NCBI RefSeq assembly: GCF_029975155.1
Contig: NZ_JARKPQ010000108.1
Span: 62,001-126,000 of the forward strand
Source of the DNA: Propionicimonas sp.
GTDB lineage: Bacteria > Actinomycetota > Actinomycetes > Propionibacteriales > Propionibacteriaceae
Reading direction: 5' to 3'
DNA length: 64,000 bases
Below are positions 55,374 to 63,854 of the stretch, piece after piece. The first letter of the stretch is position 1, and each line of letters starts with the position of its first letter. The position numbers were made by a program, and so were the translations under genes. The notes under the pieces were generated by a model. That model did no database searches. It had not been told where the DNA came from and saw only the letters and a program-made list of their open reading frames with translations.

Positions 55374-56648
55374 CTACAGCCGGGTGACGGTGCCGCGCGC
55401 GGGCAGGACGCCCCGGGTGTCCAGGATGCGTGCGCCGGTCGCTTCCAGCCGCGCCAGGTCGTAGGCGCTGTGCGCCTGCAGCAGGACCACCAGGTCGGCC
55501 GCGGCGGCGGCCGCGTAGGGATCGGTCTCTGCGGTCAGCTCCCGGCCGGCCACCGTCCAGCCGGCCACCAGCGGGTCGTGGTAGCCGACGAGCGCGCCCT
55601 GCTGCAGCAGCTTCGCAGCGAGCGGCTCGGCGGGGGTCTCGCGCAGGTCGGCGACATCGGGCTTGTAGGTGATCCCCAGCAGCAGCACCCGGGCGCCGTT
55701 CACCGCGAGGGCCCGCTCGTTGAGCGCCTCCGCGACCCGTTGCGCGACGTAGATCGGGGCCGCGCTGTTCACCTCCTCGGCGAGCTCGACCATCCGGAAG
55801 GAGTAGCCGAGCACGGCCCGCACGCGATGGCTGAGGTAGGCGGGGTCCACGGGGATGCAGTGCCCGCCCACCCCGGGGCCGGGCCGGAACGCCATGAAGC
55901 CGAACGGCTTGGTCGCCGCGCAGTCGATCGCGTCCCACAGGTCGATGCCGAGTTCCCTGCTGAACCGCACCATCTCGTTGACCAGGGCGATGTTCACGTG
56001 CCGGAACGTGTTCTCCAGCAGCTTGGCCATCTCGGCCTCCCGCGCGCCCTTGGCCCTGACCACCTGGTCGACGAACCGCTCGTAGAAGACCGCCGCCCGC
56101 TCCGTGCACGCCGGCGTGATCCCGCCGACCACCTTCGGGGTGTTCTGGACGCCGTACTCGGTCTGGCCGGGATTGATCCGCTCGGGGGAGAAGGCGATGT
56201 GCACCGAATCGCCGACGGCGAGCCGGTCGCCGGCCACCCGTGGCGCGAACACCTCCTCGGTCGTGCCCGGGTAGGTGGTCGACTCCAGGACGCAGAGCGT
56301 CCCGGGCCGGATGCGTTCGCCGATGAGATCGGCCGCGGCGATCACCGCAGCCAGGTCGGGGCCCCCGTCCGGGCTGAGCGGGGTGGGCACGCAGACGATG
56401 ACGACGTCGGCGTCCGCGATGCAGTCGGGATCGGACGTCGCGGTGTACCCGCCGGCCAGACCGGCGGCCAGGTCGGCATCGCTGACGTCCCCGATGTGGG
56501 AGGTTCCGGCCCGCAGGGCGGCCGCGGTCGCCTCGTTGGTGTCGAAGCCGGTGACCCGGATGCCGGTCTCGGCGGCGCGGAGCGCCATCGGCAGACCGAC
56601 GTAGCCCTGGCCCATCACGACCAGGTGCGGCGCCGGGTCACTGGACAA
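55374..56648 (-). CDS. UDP-sugar 6-dehydrogenase (UDP-ManNAc/GlcNAc dehydrogenase type)
   Basis: Oxidises a UDP-hexosamine to the uronic acid in two NAD steps. It is 424 aa. The NAD fold VVMGQGYVGLPMALRAAETG begins near residue 11, ESTTYPGTTEEV follows, and PGPGVGGHCIPVDPAYL carries the catalytic cysteine. LGITYKPDVADLRETPA is a C-terminal family motif. The sequence is closer to WecC/WbpA types than to UDP-glucose dehydrogenase. It uses a TTG start at 56648, overlapping the beta-helix gene by 11 nt; an internal ATG at codon 12 would remove the first NAD strand. Confidence 0.88.
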   Translation of the reverse strand: MSSDPAPHLVVMGQGYVGLPMALRAAETGIRVTGFDTNEATAAALRAGTSHIGDVSDADLAAGLAGGYTATSDPDCIADADVVIVCVPTPLSPDGGPDLAAVIAAADLIGERIRPGTLCVLESTTYPGTTEEVFAPRVAGDRLAVGDSVHIAFSPERINPGQTEYGVQNTPKVVGGITPACTERAAVFYERFVDQVVRAKGAREAEMAKLLENTFRHVNIALVNEMVRFSRELGIDLWDAIDCAATKPFGFMAFRPGPGVGGHCIPVDPAYLSHRVRAVLGYSFRMVELAEEVNSAAPIYVAQRVAEALNERALAVNGARVLLLGITYKPDVADLRETPAEPLAAKLLQQGALVGYHDPLVAGWTVAGRELTAETDPYAAAAAADLVVLLQAHSAYDLARLEATGARILDTRGVLPARGTVTRL

Positions 56649-58017
56649 CCTTCACCCCCGACTTCGGAGCGTCGATCTCGCCCTTGCCGTTGCCGCTGAG
56701 GTCGCACCGCGTGAGGGTCACGCCGCGCACGTCGTCCTCCGCCTCCAGCCCGAACAGCCGGGCGCCGGAGGAGACGCAGTCGGTGAAGTCCATGTTCGAG
56801 CCGTTGGTGAGCGTGACGCCGCTGTACTCGTCGCCCCCGGTCCGCGAACTGTCCAGGAACCGCGTGTCGGTCACGGTCAGCCGACGGACTCCCTGCAGCA
56901 CCAGCAGCCCCTGGCGGTTGCTGCTGGCCACGTCGACGCCCTTGAGTTCCACGGTGCCGCGGCCGAACTGGCTGGCCGGGTCCTTCTCGCGGCGGCTCTG
57001 CACGACGATGCCGATGTTGTTGTCTCGCACGACGGTGTTGGTGATGCGGATGCCCCGCGGCCGGATCAGCGTCATCCCCGCGGACAGGTAGCCGGTGGCG
57101 TCCGTCGCGTTCTGCTCGATCGTGCACTTGTCGAGCCGGACCGATCCGGGGATCTCCGGGTTGCCGGGGTCCATCACCATCAGGAAGCCGCGGGCGGAGT
57201 TCTTCGTGAACGCGCAACGGGTGAACCGGATGTCGCGGATCGGTGCGGCGGGGTCGTGCGGCTCGATGTCGGCCCCGGCCATCGGCGAGATGATGCCGTT
57301 GGCGGTGAAGATCGAGTCGGTGCAGGTCAGGCCGCTGCAGCCGGTGATCGACATGCCGTTGCGGTAGTTCTTCCGGCACTTCACCGAGGTGATCGTGACG
57401 TCGTGGCACGGCCAGGTGAGGGCACCGACGTAGATGCCGTCGCCCTTGGCCTTCTGGGCGATCAGGCCGGTGAGGGTGATCCGGCGGGAGTTCTGGACGC
57501 GGATCGCGTGCTTCCACTCCGTCTTGATCTTCACCGCGTCCCCGTTGCCGTCCCAGGTGCCGCCCTCGACGGTGATGTCGTTGGCGTTGTCGATCGCGAC
57601 CAGCGCGTCCTGGGCGCCCGGGATGCGGCTGATGAACGTCGACCCCGCGGCCACCAGATGCACCCCGGACGGGATCACCAGCGGTTTCGAGCGGTAGTAG
57701 GTGCCGGGTTTGACGACGATCCGGCGCTGCGCACCGCCGGAGTAGGCGGGCAGCGCGGCGAAGGCACGGTCGAGCCGGTTGCCGTCGATGCCACCGCCGG
57801 GAGCCTTGGCGAGGGCGAACCGCGGGGCGGGCACGGTGCGGAGCTGCAGGCCCGTGGGCGTCGGCGACGGCGACGCCGACGTCGGGCTCGGGGGCTGGAC
57901 ACCGGGGGAGGCGGTGTTTGGCCGGACGGAGGGGTCTAGCTCCAGCGGTGTTCCCGTGCACCCGGTGAGGGTGATCAGGGCGCCGAGCCCGAGCAGGCTC
58001 CTTCGGTCAAGGCTCAT
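56638..58017 (-). CDS. Beta-helix lipoprotein, paralogue of the 50879-52186 protein
   Basis: A 459-aa surface lipoprotein with N-terminus MSLDRRSLLGLGALITLTGC, a lipobox cysteine at residue 20 and an RR pair that may use Tat. A Pro/Ser linker (about 25-60) leads into parallel beta-helix coils. Shared with its paralogue are ITVEGGTWDGNGD, TEWKHAIRV, AKGDGIYVG and the late DLSGNGKGEI. A role in binding, modifying or cleaving the locus' own polysaccharide is likely from position only. It lies between the GT2 and dehydrogenase genes in the same operon. Confidence 0.83.
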   Translation of the reverse strand: MSLDRRSLLGLGALITLTGCTGTPLELDPSVRPNTASPGVQPPSPTSASPSPTPTGLQLRTVPAPRFALAKAPGGGIDGNRLDRAFAALPAYSGGAQRRIVVKPGTYYRSKPLVIPSGVHLVAAGSTFISRIPGAQDALVAIDNANDITVEGGTWDGNGDAVKIKTEWKHAIRVQNSRRITLTGLIAQKAKGDGIYVGALTWPCHDVTITSVKCRKNYRNGMSITGCSGLTCTDSIFTANGIISPMAGADIEPHDPAAPIRDIRFTRCAFTKNSARGFLMVMDPGNPEIPGSVRLDKCTIEQNATDATGYLSAGMTLIRPRGIRITNTVVRDNNIGIVVQSRREKDPASQFGRGTVELKGVDVASSNRQGLLVLQGVRRLTVTDTRFLDSSRTGGDEYSGVTLTNGSNMDFTDCVSSGARLFGLEAEDDVRGVTLTRCDLSGNGKGEIDAPKSGVKVVQ

Positions 58018-58024
58018 CGGCCGT

Positions 58025-58942
58025 TCACTGCTCCTTCATCGTGCTCCGGGGCCGCAACACCCACTGGCTTCCGGGCCGGCGAAGCTCGGCCAGCGTCAGC
58101 CCCAGCGTCCGGTTGCGTACGGACTGCCCTTCAGGACACCGGGTGAGCGAGCGCGCCGCGTATTCGGCGAGGGTGATCACCAGCACGGCGAGCGCGGCCA
58201 GCCGGCGGGGGCGCCACCACCTCCGAGCGTACCGCACCCTGCTGATCCGCAGCGCAGCGAAGGCGGTGCCCGCCGAGCGCCGGAAGCTGTGCCCGCCGAT
58301 GTGCTCCCCCCACACGGTGTTCACCAGCCGGCAGCTGCCCTCGGCGCGGGCGCAGAGATCCACGTCCTCGTAGTACAGCTCGAACCGTTCGTCGAAGCCG
58401 CCGAGCTCGGCCCAGCGCTCGGCACCGAGCACCAGCAGGGCGCCGTCCAGCTGTGCGACGGTGTGCACGCTGCCGTCGGGGGCGCCGAGACCGGGCAGCC
58501 GGTAGGCCCGGCTGCCGCGGACCGCCTTGGCCAGTTCGCGGCCGGGGGTGGTCGCGGGCCGCGCGTTGACGGCGTCCGGATGGGCGGGGGAGACGAGGCG
58601 GCCGGCGGTCACGTCGCGGCCGGCGGGACGGGCCGTCCGCAGCAGGTCGGTGAGGGCGCGGGTCAGTCGCACGTCGGGGTTGACGATCGCGACGGTGCGC
58701 GCGTCGCCCCGCCGGGACAGGCCGAGGTTGGCGGCGCGCGCATAGCCGAGGTTGACGCCCGGGTCGAGGTAGCTCACCCGGCCCGCCAGGTCGGGCGCGG
58801 CACACAGGCGCGCGGTGGCCGGGTCGCCGGAGTTGTCGACGACCACGACCGCGGCCGCAGGGTCGGCGAGGATGCCCTCGAGACAGGGCCGGAGGGTTTC
58901 CGCCGACCGGTAGGCGACGACCACGACTGCCAGCTCAGCCAT
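58025..58942 (-). CDS. Glycosyltransferase family 2
   Basis: 305-aa GT-A glycosyltransferase. LAVVVVAYRSAETLRPCLEG and VVVVDNSGDPATA open it, and VAIVNPDVRLT is the DXD-like donor and metal segment. LGGFDERFELYYEDVDLCAR is typical of rhamnosyltransferase-like GT2 members. A hydrophobic segment near 240-260 could associate with membrane. It overlaps the flippase gene by 8 nt. Confidence 0.87.
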   Translation of the reverse strand: MAELAVVVVAYRSAETLRPCLEGILADPAAAVVVVDNSGDPATARLCAAPDLAGRVSYLDPGVNLGYARAANLGLSRRGDARTVAIVNPDVRLTRALTDLLRTARPAGRDVTAGRLVSPAHPDAVNARPATTPGRELAKAVRGSRAYRLPGLGAPDGSVHTVAQLDGALLVLGAERWAELGGFDERFELYYEDVDLCARAEGSCRLVNTVWGEHIGGHSFRRSAGTAFAALRISRVRYARRWWRPRRLAALAVLVITLAEYAARSLTRCPEGQSVRNRTLGLTLAELRRPGSQWVLRPRSTMKEQ

Positions 58943-60224
58943 CTGCGACCCCCGGGTCGCGCGGCGGGCGGGCCAGCACGACGGAGACGAGGACGGCCTG
59001 CGCCGCGTAGATCACGGACGAGGCGATGGCGGCGCCGACCGCGCCGGCGGCGATGATCGCGGGGAAGTAGGCGATGGACAACACGGCTGAGCCGATCCCG
59101 ACGACGAGGGACGCACGCTGCCGCGACTGTGCGATCAGGCTGGACAGCCCGATCCGGGCGATGCCCTGGACGACCGTCCCCGGCACCAGCAGGGCGATCA
59201 GCAGCGCTGTGTCGGAGAACGCAGGCAGGAGCAGCGGAAGGATCCAGACGCCGCCCGCGATCACCAGCAGTCCGGCCGGGATCGCGGCATAGAGGTAGCC
59301 GCGAAGGATCCGGCGATGGCGCTCGGCCCGGGCCTGGGGGGTGTTGTCGCCCCTGCCGAAGCCGAAGGTGGCCAGGCTCGCGGTCTCCGCGAAGACGACG
59401 ACCAGATTGGCCACGGGCGAGGCGACCGAGTAGAGGCCGACCTGGGACAGGGGGGCGAAGGCACCGAGAATGGGGATGTCGGCGCGGATCAACAACTGCT
59501 GGCCGAGCGTGCCGAGGTGCGCGGCCCCGGCGTCCGCCACCACCTGCCTGGCGGGTATGGTCGCGTCCCGGTGGCCGCTGAGCCGGCGCAGGGTCGGAAC
59601 GGCGGCGAGCGACGTCACCGCACTGGCCACGGCCCAGCCGACCAGTACGGGGACGGGCGAGTGAGTGGCGTAGGCGCCCGCGAGGCCGAGACCGAGCCCG
59701 AGGAGCGCGTTCACCATGGTCAGGCGGCGGTACTCGGCGGCGAGGCCGACGCCCTGGATCGTCCGCGTGGTGTAGGTCTGCAGCATCGCCAGTGCCGCCA
59801 GCACCGACATCAGGATCCCCTCCACCCGACCCAGGCCGCCGCCGTCGGGAAGGGCGAGGCTCACCGGGACGCCGATCAGCAGGACACCGGCGGCGAGCGC
59901 GGCGGTGAGCCTGGCCTGGGCCGACACCGCAGCGCCGTCCCCGGCGCGGTAGGCGTTCGCCGCGCCGACGTGGAGGCTGATCGAGACGGCCTGGGCGATC
60001 AGGTTCGCCGAGCCGATCACAAGGGCGAACACGCCCCGGCCTTCCGGCCCGAGCACGCTCGCGGTGAGCAGCGTGAGCAGCATCGAGGCCGTCAGTGACA
60101 CGACCTGGGACGCCAGGAGGTTGAGGACGTCCTTGCCGAGCCCGGAACCCAGCCTCCTCAGCACGGGAGTGGTCGGCTCGGGGTTCGGGGTCGCCCTGCG
60201 CCGTCCGCCCTCGGCATCCAGCAC
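58935..60224 (-). CDS. Polysaccharide flippase (Wzx-like, MOP superfamily)
   Basis: 429-aa membrane protein with about 12 hydrophobic helices. LLASQVVSLTASMLLTLLTA at the N-terminus, VLGPEGRGVFALV and VGLYSVASPVANLVVVFAET are typical of polysaccharide/O-antigen flippases. It would turn lipid-linked repeat units outward for polymerisation by the divergent Wzy-like gene. GTG at 60224 heads the minus-strand operon. Confidence 0.87.
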   Translation of the reverse strand: MLDAEGGRRRATPNPEPTTPVLRRLGSGLGKDVLNLLASQVVSLTASMLLTLLTASVLGPEGRGVFALVIGSANLIAQAVSISLHVGAANAYRAGDGAAVSAQARLTAALAAGVLLIGVPVSLALPDGGGLGRVEGILMSVLAALAMLQTYTTRTIQGVGLAAEYRRLTMVNALLGLGLGLAGAYATHSPVPVLVGWAVASAVTSLAAVPTLRRLSGHRDATIPARQVVADAGAAHLGTLGQQLLIRADIPILGAFAPLSQVGLYSVASPVANLVVVFAETASLATFGFGRGDNTPQARAERHRRILRGYLYAAIPAGLLVIAGGVWILPLLLPAFSDTALLIALLVPGTVVQGIARIGLSSLIAQSRQRASLVVGIGSAVLSIAYFPAIIAAGAVGAAIASSVIYAAQAVLVSVVLARPPRDPGVADG

Positions 60225-60315
60225 CTCCAGCTCACCTCGGATTTCGGGTCGACCCGTGCGCGTTCAGCGAGGATCCTACCTGTCGGACCGCTCTCACCTC
60301 GTACACTCCGAAGCC

Positions 60316-61632
60316 ATGCACACCCCTGAGCCGCGGGCCGGAGGCGAGCTCTCCTCCCCGGCCGGGGCCGCGCTCGCCGGCTGGCGGGCAGTCCTCGCCC
60401 GGCCGGGTCTCGAGGGGTACGCGTTGGGTCTGCTCCTGGTGGCCGCTGCGTTGCCGGTGCGCTTCCCCGTCCCCGTGCTGGGCCGCTCGGTCTCGATCTT
60501 CGATCTTGCTGTGGCGGCCCTGCTGGTGCCGTGGCTGGTACTGGTGCGGCGGCACGGGTGGCCCCGGGTGCCCTGGCCCTACCTCGTGCTCGGCGGGCTG
60601 CTGCTCGGCCTGGGAGTCGTCTCCCTGGCCTGGACGGTGGACCGCGGCGACACCCTCGTCCATGTGGTGGGAAGTGCCGAGTCGTTGTTGGTGTTCGGCT
60701 ACGCGGTGACCTTCCTGCGGCGTACCGGGGAGCGGGCCTGGCACCGCTGGGCGCAGTGCTTCGTCGTGCTGCTCGTGGTGCCGGGACTCCTGCTGTGGCT
60801 GGGTGTGCCCGGCTTCGGCCCGCCGGCGGAGGTGGATCCGCGATCGGGGGACTACTGGTCCTACTTCGTGCGGCTCAGCCACCCGTTCATCGGCCGGTCG
60901 AACAACCTGGCGGCGCTGCTCGTGCTGCTGGCGGTGCCCCTGTCCAGCTGGGCGCTGCGAACCCGGCGACGGCTTGACGTGACCGCCGCGCTGGGCGCGG
61001 CGGTCGCGCTGGTGCTCACGCTCAGCCGTGGCGCGCTGCTGTCGCTCGGACTGGTGCTGGTGGTGTTTCTGGCCGGCGACCGCAGGCTGCGCCGCCCGGT
61101 GATCCGCGCGCTGCGCTGGGTGCTGCCGGTGATCGCGGTCGCAGCGTTGGTGGCGGCGCTGAACCCGCTCACCAGGGAACTGATCCTCGCGCGGCTGAGC
61201 GCCGTGAACATCCAGGCCCGACTGGACCTGCTGGCCCTCTTCCGGGACGAGTTCGGTCCGCGCTGGCTCCTGGGCGCCGGCGCCGGCACTGGGGTGGACG
61301 TGCACAACACCTATGCCCAGCAACTGCTGTCGTTCGGGCTGATCGGCGGCACGGCCGTGATCGTCGCGATCGTCCTCACCGGGATCTGGTGGTTCCGCCC
61401 GCACCCGCACACCCGTCCGGTACTCACCCGCATCGTCGGCCTCGGCGTAGCGGCCGCCCTGCTCTCCTTCGCCGTGGAGTCCAGCTTCGAGGGCACCCTC
61501 CTGCGCCCCCTGATCTGGCTGGTCTGGGGCATGCTCGCCACTCTGGTCACCCGCCCCCGCCACCGCACCCTGGGCCCGTCTGGGTTCCGTTCCGGCGACG
61601 TGACCAGGGGTCCCGGGTCGAGCCCGGGATGA
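60316..61632 (+). CDS. O-antigen polymerase/ligase-like (Wzy) protein with repeat-derived tail
   Basis: 438-aa protein with about 10-12 transmembrane helices and a large loop (RLSHPFIGRSNNLAALLVLL). LGAGAGTGVDVHNTYAQQLL is the conserved Wzy_C/ligase segment. It would polymerise or ligate the flipped units. The ATG at 60316 lies just after TACACT (60302), suggesting a very short or no leader; the track's earlier start overlaps the divergent flippase. The last residues, DVTRGPGSSPG, and the stop codon come from a family A repeat. Confidence 0.82.
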   Translation: MHTPEPRAGGELSSPAGAALAGWRAVLARPGLEGYALGLLLVAAALPVRFPVPVLGRSVSIFDLAVAALLVPWLVLVRRHGWPRVPWPYLVLGGLLLGLGVVSLAWTVDRGDTLVHVVGSAESLLVFGYAVTFLRRTGERAWHRWAQCFVVLLVVPGLLLWLGVPGFGPPAEVDPRSGDYWSYFVRLSHPFIGRSNNLAALLVLLAVPLSSWALRTRRRLDVTAALGAAVALVLTLSRGALLSLGLVLVVFLAGDRRLRRPVIRALRWVLPVIAVAALVAALNPLTRELILARLSAVNIQARLDLLALFRDEFGPRWLLGAGAGTGVDVHNTYAQQLLSFGLIGGTAVIVAIVLTGIWWFRPHPHTRPVLTRIVGLGVAAALLSFAVESSFEGTLLRPLIWLVWGMLATLVTRPRHRTLGPSGFRSGDVTRGPGSSPG

Positions 61633-61850
61633 CGGGCTTGTGGCGTCATCTCGGCCTTTGGTGTCATCCCGGCGGATGCCGGGATCCCCGCACCGGTCTG
61701 GGGGCGTGTCCAGGGGTCCCGGGTCGAGCCCGGGATGACGGGCTTTGGCGTCATCTCGGCCTTTGGTGTCATCCCGGCGGATGCCGGGATCCCCGCACCG
61801 GTTTGGGGATGTGTCCAGGGGTCCCGGGTCGAGCCCGGGATGACGTCAGT
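61592..61850. repeat. Tandem family A units (period 105-106 bp)
   Basis: A unit beginning TGACGGGCTT starts at 61630 and 61736, with a third partial at 61841. Each holds GTCATCCCGGCGGATGCCGG and GTCCCGGGTCGAGCCCGGGA palindromes. The first unit begins within the wzy-like coding end. From 61850 to 61953 only degenerate repeat traces are seen. Confidence 0.88.
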
Positions 61851-61953
61851 TGCGGGATGACCTCGAGTGCGGGACGACCTCGAGTGCGGAATGACGTCAG
61901 GCTCGGCTCGACCGAGGTGACGGCTCGGCTTCGCGTTCCGCCTCGCCCACTGC

Positions 61954-62286
61954 TCAGGCCGAGCCGTCCAGCCGCACCCACTGGCCCCGATCCCGCCGGA
62001 ACACCCGAAGGTCGGACCAGACCGCCACGCGGCCCAGTCCGGTCGCGAGGGTCTTCGCCGCCTGCCAGGCCGCCGCGTCCTCCTCCTGGTCGTTGCCGGT
62101 GGGCACCACGAATCGGACGGTCACGCGCGGCGGCCCGGTACCCCGTGCGAGCGGTTCGACGTCGACGAACGCGTCCTCGACGGTCCATCCGGTGGCGACG
62201 GCGCGCCGCGCGGCCTCCAGCACGTCGGGTGGGTCGACGCCGCGTCGCACGTCCACGACCGCGGCGCTCGCCCGGAACGATGCCAT
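61954..62286 (-). CDS. Hypothetical protein, small, possible dodecin-unrelated two-part fold
   Basis: Unrecognised 110-aa protein, soluble and without signal peptide. It opens MASFRASAAVVDVRRGVDPP, has alternating strand/helix prediction by eye, and includes DAAAWQAAKTLATGLGRVAV and a C-terminal DRGQWVRLDG. The ATG at 62286 has GGGAGGT 8 nt upstream, which supports a real gene. It is divergent from tyrS. No motif allows a function. Confidence 0.55.
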   Translation of the reverse strand: MASFRASAAVVDVRRGVDPPDVLEAARRAVATGWTVEDAFVDVEPLARGTGPPRVTVRFVVPTGNDQEEDAAAWQAAKTLATGLGRVAVWSDLRVFRRDRGQWVRLDGSA

Positions 62287-62374
62287 GCTCTCCACCTCCC
62301 ACCGACACGCTAGGCGCTGCCACCGACAGGCCTCGGTTCAGCCCGCGACGACGCCGCCGTTAGGCTTACCGATC

Positions 62375-63640
62375 GTGAATGCGGTGATCGACGAACTGAC
62401 CTGGCGGGGCTTCATCGCCCACTCCACCGACCCGGACGCACTGGCGTCCGCCCTCGACGCCGGCCGGGTGAGCTCGTACGTCGGCTTCGACCCGACCGCG
62501 CCCAGCATCCACATGGGCAACCTCGTCCAGCTGATGCTGGCCCGCATCCTGCAGTCCGGCGGGCACCGGCCCTACCTCCTCGTCGGGGGCTCCACCGGGC
62601 TCATCGGCGACCCCAAGCAGTCGTCCGAGCGCAACCTCAACCCCAAGGACGTCGTCCACGAGTGGGTGGAGCGGATCCGTGCCCAGGTGAGCAAGTTCGT
62701 CGACTTCGACGGACCCGACGGCGCCGTCGTCGTGAACAACTACGACTGGACCAGCGAGCTGTCGACGCTCGACTTCCTGCGCGACATCGGCAAGCACTTC
62801 AGCGTGAACCGCATGCTCGACCGGGAGGTGGTGAAGGCGCGGCTGGAGTCCGGCATCTCCTACACGGAGTTCTCCTACGTCCTGCTGCAGTCGCTGGACT
62901 ACCTCGAGTTGTACCGGCGCCACGGCGTGACGCTGCAGACCGGCGGCTCCGACCAGTGGGGGAACATCACCGCGGGCGTGGACCTGATCCGGCGGGCCGA
63001 GGGAGCGAGGGTGCACGCGCTGGCCACACCGTTGCTGACCAAGGCGGACGGGACGAAGTTCGGCAAGACCGAGACCGGCACCGTCTGGCTCGATCCGGCG
63101 ATGACGAGCCCCTACGCCTTCCACCAGTTCTTCCTGAACGCCGAGGACGCGAAAGTCGTCGAGTACCTGAAGATCTTCACGCGGCGCGGCGCCGAGGAGA
63201 TCGGGGATCTGGCGCGCCGGACCGAGGAGGCGCCGCACCTGAGGGCAGCCCAGCGCGCCCTGGCCGACGACATCACCGATCTCGTGCACTCGCCCGAGGA
63301 GCGGCGGGCGGCGACGGCGGCCGCCGCGGCGATCTTCGGGCGGGAGGACCTGGCCTCGCTGCCGGAGCCGACCCTTCGCTCCGTGGTGGCGGAACTCGGC
63401 GCCCCGCCACTGCGCGTGGGGACGGAGCTGCCAACCGTGGTCGACATCCTCGCCGCGGCCGGCGTCGTGCCGTCGAAGTCGGCCGGACGGCGGGCGATCG
63501 ACGAGGGCGGGGCCTACCTCAACAACGCGAAAGTCACCGACCCGGACGCCCGACTCACCGACGCCGACCTGCTCCACGGCCGCTACGTCGTGGTGCGCAG
63601 GGGGCGCAAGACCGTGGGGGCTCTCGCCGTCGAACGGTGA
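62375..63640 (+). CDS. tyrS: Tyrosyl-tRNA synthetase
   Basis: Class I aminoacyl-tRNA synthetase, 421 aa. The HIGH-type motif is PSIHMGNLVQLM (about residue 45) and the KMSKS-type loop is KFGKTETGTVW (about 230). GGSDQWGNITAGVDLIRR lies between, and the last about 65 residues form an S4-like domain (VPSKSAGRRAIDEGGAYLNN). GTG at 62375 is 8 nt after TAGGCT, so a leaderless start is likely. Start chosen by homology; the track's longer ORF is not. Confidence 0.96.
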   Translation: MNAVIDELTWRGFIAHSTDPDALASALDAGRVSSYVGFDPTAPSIHMGNLVQLMLARILQSGGHRPYLLVGGSTGLIGDPKQSSERNLNPKDVVHEWVERIRAQVSKFVDFDGPDGAVVVNNYDWTSELSTLDFLRDIGKHFSVNRMLDREVVKARLESGISYTEFSYVLLQSLDYLELYRRHGVTLQTGGSDQWGNITAGVDLIRRAEGARVHALATPLLTKADGTKFGKTETGTVWLDPAMTSPYAFHQFFLNAEDAKVVEYLKIFTRRGAEEIGDLARRTEEAPHLRAAQRALADDITDLVHSPEERRAATAAAAAIFGREDLASLPEPTLRSVVAELGAPPLRVGTELPTVVDILAAAGVVPSKSAGRRAIDEGGAYLNNAKVTDPDARLTDADLLHGRYVVVRRGRKTVGALAVER

Positions 63641-63854
63641 GCCATCGGCTCAAGCGGGCGTTTGATTGTAGGTGAAGACATTCTGCCTGCCCGAGCCTTC
63701 CGGCAGGCGATACGGCCCGCTGCGGCAGTTCGTCCCGCAGCCATAGCCTTTGCGGACGCCCGGCTCGACGACGATGCCGGGACTGGTTCGGATTTGCTGT
63801 GACGAGAGCGCGGATCGAACGTCCGTGTGACGAGTTCGAGGAGGTCTCCGACCC

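Noticed and set aside
53387-55387. 666-aa plus-strand frame over the glycan operon
   Set aside because: Shadow of the epimerase and PglA-like genes.
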